DNA of 39,978 nucleotides from a virus. The translations under genes were made by a program, and so were the position numbers. Within the stretch, counting starts at the first letter, position 1, and each line of letters begins with the position of its first letter. The notes under the pieces are model-generated. The model searched no databases. It had not been told where the DNA came from and saw only the letters and a program-made list of their open reading frames with translations. Below, piece by piece: positions 32,509 to 38,690 of this stretch. Where the stretch lies: the IMG/VR virus record IMGVR_UViG_3300009104_000047, positions 1 to 39,978 of that record; one strand, 5' to 3'.

Positions 32509-33410
32509 TAGTTTCTCAAATAGTTGAACGCTTGAGTAGCCAACGGTGTCTTACCATCGATAGCCTTAATCAAGGCACGGTCACGTGACCAGTTATGACC
32601 ACGACCTTTAGCATTAATGTAATGCTGTTCCGCTCCTTGAAACGCATTGTAAGCACACCATGCGTCGCCTATCCCTTCATCACCGTCACCATACTCATTA
32701 CGTTCTTTATACCAACGGTTAAGAATATCGTTACGTTTCATTTTGATCCTGTCCCGAACCAAATCATTAGTGTTGTCATACTCAGGTATAGGCATCAGAT
32801 AACTGACCATATCAAAGAACTGTTGATCAACCATCTTCTGATCCTTCCACTCTCGTGCCTGACTAGTCCATGCGTTAGCCCTAGCCTTCGCACCTTCCAA
32901 TATTTCAACACGCCAAGACAACAAACTGTCATGGTTCCTAGTGTGCCTCACACTAATCAAAGGTAAACCAATCAACTGGTTCTGACAAAAGAATCGTTCA
33001 GTCATGTCATACACTTTGGTGGACCAAGTTCCATTCAATGAACTGACCCAAATAATATTAGACTGGATGGTATCACCATCGCCTAAATCCACTGGATCCG
33101 TGAGTTGTTGCACTAAAAGTACACGTTCACCGTCACCAAACAGTGTGCATTCCTTACTAGATACTGGGAACATGAACTCCGCCATGTCCGCTAAGTGTTT
33201 GTAGCCATCCACTTCAGGATAACTACCTTTATGTATAGCCAACGGAATACTGTTGTCCATAGTTAAACGGTTCACCCACTTATACATAGGTTTGCCCGCC
33301 TCGCCGGGAACTCGAGTATAAAACCCGTTGTCTTGGAAACCAGCAGGAACATATTCAACATCGAATAATGCCCCCACGTTTTCCATTATTTCATGTGCAG
33401 TTTGTGTCAT
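32508..33410 (-). CDS. DUF932 family protein
   Basis: A 300-aa protein of the DUF932 family (YfjQ-like), common on phages and plasmids and of unknown biochemical role. Typical features are a FPVSSKECTLFGDGERVLLV region, VSSLNGTW, internal helices, and AWCAYNAFQGAEQHYINAKG near the C-terminus. ATG 33410 has GGAG seven bases upstream; the longer frame at 33434 would overlap the neighbour by 28 bases. Coupled by TAATG to the transglycosylase gene. Members are often expressed early and may manipulate host DNA metabolism. Confidence 0.8.
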   Translation of the reverse strand: MTQTAHEIMENVGALFDVEYVPAGFQDNGFYTRVPGEAGKPMYKWVNRLTMDNSIPLAIHKGSYPEVDGYKHLADMAEFMFPVSSKECTLFGDGERVLLVQQLTDPVDLGDGDTIQSNIIWVSSLNGTWSTKVYDMTERFFCQNQLIGLPLISVRHTRNHDSLLSWRVEILEGAKARANAWTSQAREWKDQKMVDQQFFDMVSYLMPIPEYDNTNDLVRDRIKMKRNDILNRWYKERNEYGDGDEGIGDAWCAYNAFQGAEQHYINAKGRGHNWSRDRALIKAIDGKTPLATQAFNYLRN

Positions 33411-33754
33411 TCTGTTTCTCCTTCTGTTGCCCACTTCTGCAACGCACCAGCAATAGCCCGAGCCTGAGAACCACGCCCGAATTGCTCGGCATAATCCTTA
33501 CCACGCATCAAACCACACTCGCTTGCTATCCAATAATGAAAATCAAGCGCCCAAATGCCCTTAACTTTCTCCTGTATCACACCATTCTTAAAAATGGTGC
33601 TCTTAGGATTGCTGGTATCTGACTCAAATTCCGTAATCAGATTCTCACAGTCAAACCCAGCATCTGTATAAAACGCTGGATCCATAATGCTGTGACCGTC
33701 ACCATCGATGATACCTTCATCAATAGCATCAATCACCTGTCGTTTGGTAATCAT
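33407..33754 (-). CDS. Hypothetical 115-aa protein
   Basis: An acidic alpha-beta protein with AAAGGG before ATG 33754. It has DGDGHSIMDPAFYTDAGFD near the N-terminus and a helical C-terminus (YAEQFGRGSQARAIAGALQ). It overlaps the DUF932 gene start by four bases (ATGA). Not recognised; possibly acts with DUF932, which it precedes. Confidence 0.65.
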   Translation of the reverse strand: MITKRQVIDAIDEGIIDGDGHSIMDPAFYTDAGFDCENLITEFESDTSNPKSTIFKNGVIQEKVKGIWALDFHYWIASECGLMRGKDYAEQFGRGSQARAIAGALQKWATEGETE

Positions 33755-33756
33755 AC

Positions 33757-34521
33757 TTACCCTTTCTGTGAAGCGAACCTCACGTTGTTAACGCCATCGA
33801 TACACATGTTGCATTCAACACACGCACCGTGACCTTCTTTCTCCGTGTCCCAAACCACCAACGGCAACTTGCCTGTCAGTTCAGGACATCGGGGACCTTT
33901 ACGCTCACCCTCAAACAAGTGAGCCACTTCTTCTGTCTGCTCCCACGTGTCAGCACAAAACGCCAACTTAACCTCAGGGAATCTTTTCTTTGTTATGAAC
34001 GCACCAAACATATTCCCCGCATCCACACTCAAATATAAAATAAAATTAGGTGGACCTATCACATCATTAACCGCATCAAAGTTCCTTGTGTACGCCCAAA
34101 ACCTGACGTTCGGGTACTCCCACGCTAAATTGCGTATAGCCTTAGCGAAATTACGGTTAGGTATATCCCCATCCCAAAACCATCTGAACACAGGCTCAAC
34201 CTCACGTTTAGAGCATTCTTCTACAAACTCTTTCATCATCGGGCGCAGTTTCTCTTGCAACATCAACCAAGATTGCTTGTTCTGCTGGTACACATCCCAA
34301 TTGTGCATCAATAGTTTGCGCACATTAGGGAAAAGTTTCTCCAATTTACCAGCGTAACAATTACTGAGACACCATTTAGTCGCACCTTTACAAGAATAAT
34401 CCTTACCCGCAGGTAAACCGAAACTATTCTTAAGTGGCTTCATCCCATTCGGGGATTTGCCCTGCCTTCTGCCGTATGGTGCAACCTTACGGTCACTCGA
34501 CGCTTTGAATATTGTCGTCAT
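33757..34521 (-). CDS. GP88-like Cys-rich protein
   Basis: A 254-aa protein resembling mycobacteriophage gene-88-like proteins (GP88 family). The N-terminal region shows C44-x6-C51-x3-C55 (YSCKGATKWCLSNCYAGK), and the C-terminal region has CVECNMC. A beta-strand core includes FRWFWDGDIPN, RFWAYTRN and ILYLSVDAG. The Cys arrangement suggests metal or iron-sulfur binding of the radical-SAM type, although a classical CxxxCxxC is absent. ATG 34521 is used because AAAAGGAAG lies just upstream; earlier ATGs would extend into the overlapping 41-aa gene. Function unknown. Confidence 0.75.
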   Translation of the reverse strand: MTTIFKASSDRKVAPYGRRQGKSPNGMKPLKNSFGLPAGKDYSCKGATKWCLSNCYAGKLEKLFPNVRKLLMHNWDVYQQNKQSWLMLQEKLRPMMKEFVEECSKREVEPVFRWFWDGDIPNRNFAKAIRNLAWEYPNVRFWAYTRNFDAVNDVIGPPNFILYLSVDAGNMFGAFITKKRFPEVKLAFCADTWEQTEEVAHLFEGERKGPRCPELTGKLPLVVWDTEKEGHGACVECNMCIDGVNNVRFASQKG

Positions 34522-34618
34522 GTTCTTCCTTTTCATTATCATCTGATAATGCTAAGTCCAAGAAATACCCGAACTGTTCTATTGAAAGAGGAATTAATAG
34601 AGTTTCTTCATCATCCAT
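34493..34618 (-). CDS. 41-aa acidic protein overlapping the GP88 start
   Basis: ATG 34618 has GAAGGAA five to ten bases upstream and overlaps the end of the 117-aa gene. The peptide is strongly acidic (MDDEETLLIP start, DNEKEEHDDNIQSVE end) with a hydrophobic middle. One 14-bp dispersed motif lies inside its frame and encodes LSDDN. It overlaps the GP88 gene by 29 bases in another frame. Function unknown. Confidence 0.6.
   Translation of the reverse strand: MDDEETLLIPLSIEQFGYFLDLALSDDNEKEEHDDNIQSVE
34536..34549 (-). repeat. 14-bp dispersed motif, copy b
   Basis: TTATCAGATGATAA in leftward sense, inside the 41-aa gene (encodes LSDDN) and 15 bases before the GP88-like start. Confidence 0.75.
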
Positions 34619-34964
34619 TGTGTTCCTTCATTCTTTCTTCCTCCAGATGCACTCCGAGTTGATACTCAAACTGCTGTTTGTTATCAGGTTCCAACTCTGA
34701 AACCTGATCACGTAGATCCTGTAACTCACCCTCAAACTCAGCCTGAGCATGTGCAACATTCACACGTAGTTCACCAAACTCACGTACCCTGTCGGATAGT
34801 TGTTGTGCCACCAGCGTTTCAACCGAATCGAAACATCCTTGTATGTAGATGTCTTTCAACTTGGTTGTACGCTTCCATTCGCCCCTCATGCAGAAAGCCT
34901 GAGTGATAGGCACAGCAACTGCCACCCCTATAGCAATCCACAGGAATTTTTCAATAATTTCCAT
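34611..34964 (-). CDS. 117-aa membrane-anchored coiled-coil protein
   Basis: One N-terminal transmembrane segment (IIEKFLWIAIGVAVAVPITQ, about residues 3-22) is followed by a short basic stretch and a long coiled coil to about residue 105. This is like an i-spanin or a membrane-tethered regulatory protein. A clear GGAAAG precedes ATG 34964. Its place in the early operon and the probable Gram-positive host argue against a spanin. Role unknown. Confidence 0.65.
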   Translation of the reverse strand: MEIIEKFLWIAIGVAVAVPITQAFCMRGEWKRTTKLKDIYIQGCFDSVETLVAQQLSDRVREFGELRVNVAHAQAEFEGELQDLRDQVSELEPDNKQQFEYQLGVHLEEERMKEHNG

Positions 34965-34966
34965 TA

Positions 34967-35359
34967 TTAACTTTCCTTTCCATATTCTTCGATGCTTCTT
35001 ATAACATCGCTTAGTATGCGTATTAAACGCAGGTTGATTTGTGCATCAATAACATCACGCAGGTCGTTAGCCCGCACATAGTTGTCCAGCATGTGATATC
35101 TCACAAACGAATAAGTATCCGTATCTGGTTCTATGTTGCGTATCTTTTCACGCAGTTCATCAACATCAGTTGATAAGTCATCGACTTCAACTTTCAGTTG
35201 ATAATCATCCATCCGTTCATCCACATAAGCATGCAGAACAGTATCATCCACTAAGTTGTAACTTTGGCAGAGTTCCTCCGCTAAGGTTCCAACATCAATT
35301 TCCAAATTGACAGGTGCATACTGGTCAATTTCTATATTGACCTCACCATCTATTTCCAT
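34967..35359 (-). CDS. Hypothetical 130-aa acidic coiled-coil protein
   Basis: A strongly acidic protein with repeated beta-like IEID and LEIDVG elements at the N-terminus. A probable coiled coil follows (VDDLSTDVDELREKIRNIE, about 68-86), then a helix near the end. The start shares a base with the upstream stop. No family recognised. Confidence 0.65.
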   Translation of the reverse strand: MEIDGEVNIEIDQYAPVNLEIDVGTLAEELCQSYNLVDDTVLHAYVDERMDDYQLKVEVDDLSTDVDELREKIRNIEPDTDTYSFVRYHMLDNYVRANDLRDVIDAQINLRLIRILSDVIRSIEEYGKES

Positions 35360-35562
35360 TATTTCTCAGCCTCCTGACTGTAATAAAGAGACATGGATTC
35401 ATCCATCTCCCTGTCTTGCTCAGTTACAACGAGTCGATTCGTACACCAGCGTTTACTGCCATACGAGTCGCCACAATATTGACATTCAACATTGTCCCCG
35501 TCGTAACTGTTTGTCCAGCGATGCCCGAAATTTTCAGACACGCCGTTCAAATCTTTCAACAT
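35359..35562 (-). CDS. 67-aa Cys-containing protein
   Basis: ATG 35562 is chosen, with GGAGG nine bases upstream inside the end of the preceding gene; a GTG at 35568 is the alternative. It has CQYCGDSYGSKRWC, suggesting a zinc or metal site (C-x2-C...C). Coupled to neighbours by short overlaps. Function unknown. Confidence 0.6.
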   Translation of the reverse strand: MLKDLNGVSENFGHRWTNSYDGDNVECQYCGDSYGSKRWCTNRLVVTEQDREMDESMSLYYSQEAEK

Positions 35563-35744
35563 TCCCACTCACCTCCATGTTCATCTTCAACTGTTTGCAC
35601 AGTGAATTCAATTAAATCAGTTGTATGCCTATCGAATATCTCCCAAGAAATAAAATCTTGAACATCCTCCAGTGGTGTCCCATCTGGAACCTCAAGTTCT
35701 ATTTCTTGTTCCCATAGCCATTCACATAACGCTTTAACTTTCAT
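35556..35744 (-). CDS. 62-aa acidic protein, paralogue 3 of 3
   Basis: Starts at ATG 35744, overlapping the upstream stop by ATGA. It is shorter but aligns with the next two genes: EWLWEQEIELEVPDGTPLED, then a VQDFISW helix, then an IEF...VED tail. All three are acidic. The C-terminal GGEWEC is forced by the Shine-Dalgarno of the following gene (GGAGGTGAGTGG). Function unknown. Confidence 0.65.
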   Translation of the reverse strand: MKVKALCEWLWEQEIELEVPDGTPLEDVQDFISWEIFDRHTTDLIEFTVQTVEDEHGGEWEC

Positions 35745-36025
35745 ATCCACCACTCTTCATCTGTGTCCAAGTCGTTGATATTCCAACATTCAAACTCCAT
35801 GAAGTCAGCGTTAGCCTGATCAAAGTTCTCATCATGTGTGTTTGGATGAAACCCAAGTATGTTCTCCCTTACCTCATCAAGCGACATGTCGACAGGGACA
35901 TCAAATATCTTGGAGTCCTCCCATCGCCAATACACATTGATTTCAACCCTTCTTTTGGTCGGGTCTTCATTATACGAATCTGCATCCTTGACCTCTACAA
36001 ATTCTGGTGTTTCTTCTACTTTCAT
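35741..36025 (-). CDS. 94-aa acidic protein, paralogue 2 of 3
   Basis: Shares INVYWRWEDSKIFDVPVDMS and a following VRENI helix with the gene upstream, showing tandem duplication. The C-terminus is acidic and ends WWI. Start at ATG 36025 overlaps the upstream stop (ATGA). Acidity and small size could suggest a DNA mimic or inhibitor, but nothing in the sequence proves it. Confidence 0.7.
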   Translation of the reverse strand: MKVEETPEFVEVKDADSYNEDPTKRRVEINVYWRWEDSKIFDVPVDMSLDEVRENILGFHPNTHDENFDQANADFMEFECWNINDLDTDEEWWI

Positions 36026-36270
36026 AATGACCACTCATTCCTTTCTTCATCTTCAACCCTGTACACATCAAACTCCACTAAACAGGCGCTTGTCGCATCA
36101 AAGTCGTTATCCCAAACAATCATGTCTCTCACTTCGCTGAGTTCCATGTCCGCAGGGACTTCCATTAGTTTGTTGTCTTCCCATCTCCAATACACGGAGA
36201 CTTCAACAGTTTTAGTTTCTTTATTTTCAGCAACATGCTTTTGCACATTGCTGTCTTCATAAGTAGGCAT
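36022..36270 (-). CDS. 82-aa acidic protein, paralogue 1 of 3
   Basis: Contains VSVYWRWEDNKLMEVPADME and then SEVRDMIVW, the best-kept copy of the repeated family. About 22 of 82 residues are acidic and about 8 basic. GGAGAAGG lies before ATG 36270. It is followed without gap by two paralogues. Function unknown. Confidence 0.7.
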   Translation of the reverse strand: MPTYEDSNVQKHVAENKETKTVEVSVYWRWEDNKLMEVPADMELSEVRDMIVWDNDFDATSACLVEFDVYRVEDEERNEWSL

Positions 36271-36284
36271 CAGCCTTCTCCTTT

Positions 36285-36473
36285 CTATATTGTTAATATC
36301 GTGCAGGGTTTACATTTGTATCCCCGCACACTTTTCTCCCTAGCCTCTTGCTCGGCTTCAGGAGAAACCCAACCAACCTCGATGCCAAAAAGTTTGCCAT
36401 CCCAAGGTTCCATAAACCCATCCTCGCCACAATCTCGGCAATAAACAGGTATAAGGTCTGTTTCAGTTTCCAT
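36285..36473 (-). CDS. 62-aa zinc-ribbon-like protein
   Basis: Two CxxC pairs, YCRDCGEDGF and YKCKPC, frame a charged middle. This fits a small zinc ribbon. AAAGGAGGTGAGTAATGG gives a very strong ribosome site, overlapping the end of the preceding gene by 11 bases. Function unknown. Confidence 0.7.
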   Translation of the reverse strand: METETDLIPVYCRDCGEDGFMEPWDGKLFGIEVGWVSPEAEQEAREKSVRGYKCKPCTILTI

Positions 36474-36687
36474 TACTCACCTCCTTTACTATTTTGTAAG
36501 AAATAATGTCCACATCCCATCCCCACTCGATTGCTTCGGAAATAGTGTCATTCATGTCATATGGCGTGAAATCATCAGAGTGGTCGCTGTTAACCCACTC
36601 CAATAATTCGGGAACACGCCATCTCATAACATCTTCATCCGTAGTTACTTCAATCAAATAACCATCAGGTACATCTTTAAATAACAT
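36463..36687 (-). CDS. Hypothetical 74-aa acidic protein
   Basis: ATG 36687 shares a base with the upstream stop (TGATG), with GGAGG six bases before. The product has VPELLEWVNSDHSDDFTPYD and a tail AIEWGWDVDIISYKIVKEV. It could be a very distant relative of the three acidic paralogues downstream, but this is not clear by eye. Confidence 0.6.
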   Translation of the reverse strand: MLFKDVPDGYLIEVTTDEDVMRWRVPELLEWVNSDHSDDFTPYDMNDTISEAIEWGWDVDIISYKIVKEVSNGN

Positions 36688-36998
36688 CACTCACCTCCCT
36701 TCAAATACTCTCCATCGACTATCAAATCATCGCCTTCTTCCCAATAGATTTCCTCGTAAGACTCATGGTCATACGACTCGATACCATAAAATGAACTTTC
36801 AAAAGACGCAGATGGGGACACCGAATAATAGTCTCTTTGAAGACGCAAATCCTCTGCCTCCACTTGTTCTTTTATGTAGTCCAATAGGTCTTCAGGTTTA
36901 ACCGTGTAAGGTACATCGTACTCAGCATCAAAATTTCTACTTTCGGTAGTGCGTGTAGTGCCTTTCACTTTTACTGTGTAATGTTGTTCAGATGTCAT
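36687..36998 (-). CDS. Hypothetical 103-aa acidic protein
   Basis: ATG 36998 is chosen because it overlaps the upstream stop by 11 bases and has GGGA upstream; a longer start at 37100 would overlap the neighbour by 113 bases. The protein is acidic with many Tyr, Ser and Glu, and an NFDAEYDVPYTVKPEDLLDY region. It ends KGGE, dictated by the next gene's ribosome site. Unknown function. Confidence 0.6.
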   Translation of the reverse strand: MTSEQHYTVKVKGTTRTTESRNFDAEYDVPYTVKPEDLLDYIKEQVEAEDLRLQRDYYSVSPSASFESSFYGIESYDHESYEEIYWEEGDDLIVDGEYLKGGE

Positions 36999-37284
36999 AA
37001 TCCATTGTCCCTTCTTTGATTGCACCATCACAATCTTCGCACTCGGTAGGAATTTCATCCATATACCAGTGGTACTTCCGTTCCCACCATCCGCAATCAT
37101 CGTCTAGACATTCATAGACTTCCTCGTTTTCAGGCAAGTGGTTTAATACTTTTTCTGCATCCATAACGGTTACGTCAATGATTGTCTCGACATCAGGGTC
37201 TGTAATAAGCAACGTTTCCCAATCCCATTTGTTTGGGTCGCCCATCTCAGACTCAATGTTCAGCACTATTTTATATCTAGGCAT
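36988..37284 (-). CDS. 98-aa Cys-containing acidic protein
   Basis: Has CLDDDCGWWERK (C-x4-C) and a CEDCDG pair (C-x2-C), probably a zinc ribbon at about residues 60-85, after a beta-rich acidic N-terminus. GGAGGGCTAA before ATG 37284 is a leader shared with two neighbouring genes. Unknown function. Confidence 0.65.
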   Translation of the reverse strand: MPRYKIVLNIESEMGDPNKWDWETLLITDPDVETIIDVTVMDAEKVLNHLPENEEVYECLDDDCGWWERKYHWYMDEIPTECEDCDGAIKEGTMDYDI

Positions 37285-37587
37285 TTAGCCCTCCTCTGTT
37301 AGTGATTCAACAGTCTGTGTCTTCATCCATGATTCAAAATCTCTCATTTTTTGTTTCACATCCTCACAATCACAGTTGTCTTCCAAGAGACGTATGACAT
37401 CGTTGATGATTTGCTGGTTTGATTCGACCATTAACTCATCTGATGTGTATATCAATAACATTTTGTCAGTATGTTGTCGCCCTCGCCCTCCTCGAAGCGC
37501 AAGATTTGCCTGTTTGAGCCGTTCAATTTCCTCAGCCTGTTCCTTGACGACTCTCTCAAGGTACTGCTGGTCTGTTTCAATAGGCAT
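37285..37587 (-). CDS. 100-aa coiled-coil protein
   Basis: ATG 37587 follows GGGAGGGCTA and overlaps the upstream stop (TAATG). Residues about 5-35 form a probable coiled coil (QQYLERVVKEQAEEIERLKQ), and the C-terminal half is helical with CDCED. Not recognised. Confidence 0.65.
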   Translation of the reverse strand: MPIETDQQYLERVVKEQAEEIERLKQANLALRGGRGRQHTDKMLLIYTSDELMVESNQQIINDVIRLLEDNCDCEDVKQKMRDFESWMKTQTVESLTEEG

Positions 37588-37835
37588 TAGCCCTCCCATA
37601 TTCCACTACCAATTAGTAGTTCACCTTCAGACCAAACCTCAATGTGAGGTGGCTTCCTCTTTTGTTTTTCAAGCCAGTCAGGGATACCATCAGACATCCC
37701 ATCAATGACCTCAGCCAACACAGACACATCCGCCTCGCCATAAGCGACACGCCTAGCATCCTCTAGCAACCACAACAATTCGTCAATATATGTAACGTGT
37801 TGTGGCTCTCTCTCTATTTCTTCATTAGTAGGCAT
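37587..37835 (-). CDS. 82-aa acidic protein
   Basis: GGAGGGCTAA precedes ATG 37835. The product is acidic with helices YIDELLWLLEDARRVAYG and LAEVIDGMSDGIPDWLEKQK. Its end, WEG, is set by the next gene's leader. Function unknown. Confidence 0.65.
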   Translation of the reverse strand: MPTNEEIEREPQHVTYIDELLWLLEDARRVAYGEADVSVLAEVIDGMSDGIPDWLEKQKRKPPHIEVWSEGELLIGSGIWEG

Positions 37836-38120
37836 TTAGCCCTCCATTTCTTCTAAGTCTGCCCAGCACACATTGCACAGATGCCACCCAGCCTTATTAC
37901 CTATCAACACCTCACGATTTGCGGGTGTCAAATCAGGAAACGCATTCTGAACATTGATTGTCGGAGTGCGATTACCATCATCATCTTCTTCTCCACTTTT
38001 CATCCATTCCTGCCAAGTTTTCAAGTCGACACTCACAGAACTTTGTTCGCCACACGTATTACACGTAGCAAACACTTCTACTAACCAATCGTTAGACCGA
38101 TGATTTAATTGGGTATGCAT
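37836..38120 (-). CDS. 94-aa zinc-ribbon protein
   Basis: CNTCG near residue 20 and CNVCW near residue 82 (two CxxC pairs) flank a helical middle, giving a probable zinc ribbon. GGAGGTGAGTAATA precedes ATG 38120. The last residues end EMEG, dictated by the following leader. No specific function. Confidence 0.65.
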   Translation of the reverse strand: MHTQLNHRSNDWLVEVFATCNTCGEQSSVSVDLKTWQEWMKSGEEDDDGNRTPTINVQNAFPDLTPANREVLIGNKAGWHLCNVCWADLEEMEG

Positions 38121-38122
38121 TA

Positions 38123-38281
38123 TTACTCACCTCCTCTCTCATATAGAAAATCAACCAAAGCACCATGACGCTTATTAACCTCAGACAACACAACAGTCAT
38201 CTCAGTATGCAAATCAACAACAACACCCAAAGCATCATCAACCTCTTTCAAAAGAATAGCCAACTCTTTGTAGCCTCCCAT
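38123..38281 (-). CDS. 52-aa helical peptide
   Basis: ATG 38281 overlaps the upstream stop (TGATG). The peptide is a likely coiled coil (ELAILLKEVDDALGVVVDLH, then EMTVVLSEVNKRHG) and ends ERGGE, where the GGAGGTGAG of the next ribosome site is embedded. Helical periodicity and coupling support a real gene. Function unknown. Confidence 0.65.
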   Translation of the reverse strand: MGGYKELAILLKEVDDALGVVVDLHTEMTVVLSEVNKRHGALVDFLYERGGE

Positions 38282-38361
38282 CAGACACGCCTTTTCGGTG
38301 GAGTATAACGACCACCCTTCGCACGTTTCATGTTGTGAGGAACCTTACGTTTCCTACTCAT
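38281..38361 (-). CDS. 26-aa basic peptide
   Basis: ATG 38361 has GGGAGG six bases upstream. It encodes a very basic peptide (SRKRKVPHNMKRAKGGRYTP, then PKRRV). It overlaps the previous gene by eight bases and the next by one. It might bind nucleic acid. Small size limits certainty, but the ribosome site and coupling are good. Confidence 0.6.
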   Translation of the reverse strand: MSRKRKVPHNMKRAKGGRYTPPKRRV

Positions 38362-38560
38362 TACTTGCCTCCCTTATCTCACGCTGAAGCAGAATCGGAC
38401 ACCTACGAATAACCTTCACCCGACCAGAACGCCCACCCTTTTTATCAGATGATAAACTAGGTTTCGCCACCTTAATGATAGGAACTCTGCGTTGCTCATC
38501 AAGTGTCGCAATATCCACATACTCCGCACCGTTCAACGTAATCAATCTATTATTATCCAT
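38354..38560 (-). CDS. 68-aa basic protein, first gene of long early operon
   Basis: ATG 38560 lies six bases after the -10 of a strong promoter, so its mRNA is probably leaderless; no Shine-Dalgarno is seen. The protein is basic in the C-terminal half (KKGGRSGRVKVIRRCPILLQ) with a 14-bp dispersed motif encoding LSSDK. Possibly a small DNA-binding regulator. Function unknown. Confidence 0.65.
   Translation of the reverse strand: MDNNRLITLNGAEYVDIATLDEQRRVPIIKVAKPSLSSDKKGGRSGRVKVIRRCPILLQREIREASNE
38442..38455 (+). repeat. 14-bp dispersed motif, copy c
   Basis: TTATCAGATGATAA on the plus strand, inside the 68-aa gene, where the minus strand encodes LSSDK. Confidence 0.75.
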
Positions 38561-38566
38561 ACATAT

Positions 38567-38595
38567 ATACTAGCATACCGCACACTATCTGTCAA
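38567..38595 (-). promoter_or_regulatory. Strong leaderless promoter of the long early operon
   Basis: TTGACA (38595-38590) and TAGTAT (38572-38567) are separated by exactly 17 bases, and ATG 38560 begins seven bases beyond the -10, at the expected +1. One 14-bp dispersed motif (38625-38638) lies about 30 bases upstream. Confidence 0.75.
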
Positions 38596-38624
38596 CTAGC
38601 AAAATCGCACCCTCCAACAACCCA

Positions 38625-38638
38625 TTATCAGATGATAA
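38625..38638 (+). repeat. 14-bp dispersed motif, copy d
   Basis: Intergenic copy between the intrinsic terminator and the long early promoter, 29 bases upstream of its -35. Confidence 0.78.
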
Positions 38639-38650
38639 AAAAAACAACAA

Positions 38651-38684
38651 AAAAAATAGAAAAAGGGGACAGTTTCCTGTCCCC
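38651..38684 (-). terminator. Intrinsic terminator after the 281-aa gene
   Basis: GGGGACAG-GAAA-CTGTCCCC (38684-38665, leftward sense) is an 8-bp stem with a GAAA tetraloop, followed by TTTTTCTATTTTTT. This is a textbook Rho-independent terminator placed just after the stop at 38691. It makes the 281-aa gene a separate transcription unit. Confidence 0.92.
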
Positions 38685-38690
38685 AATTTC

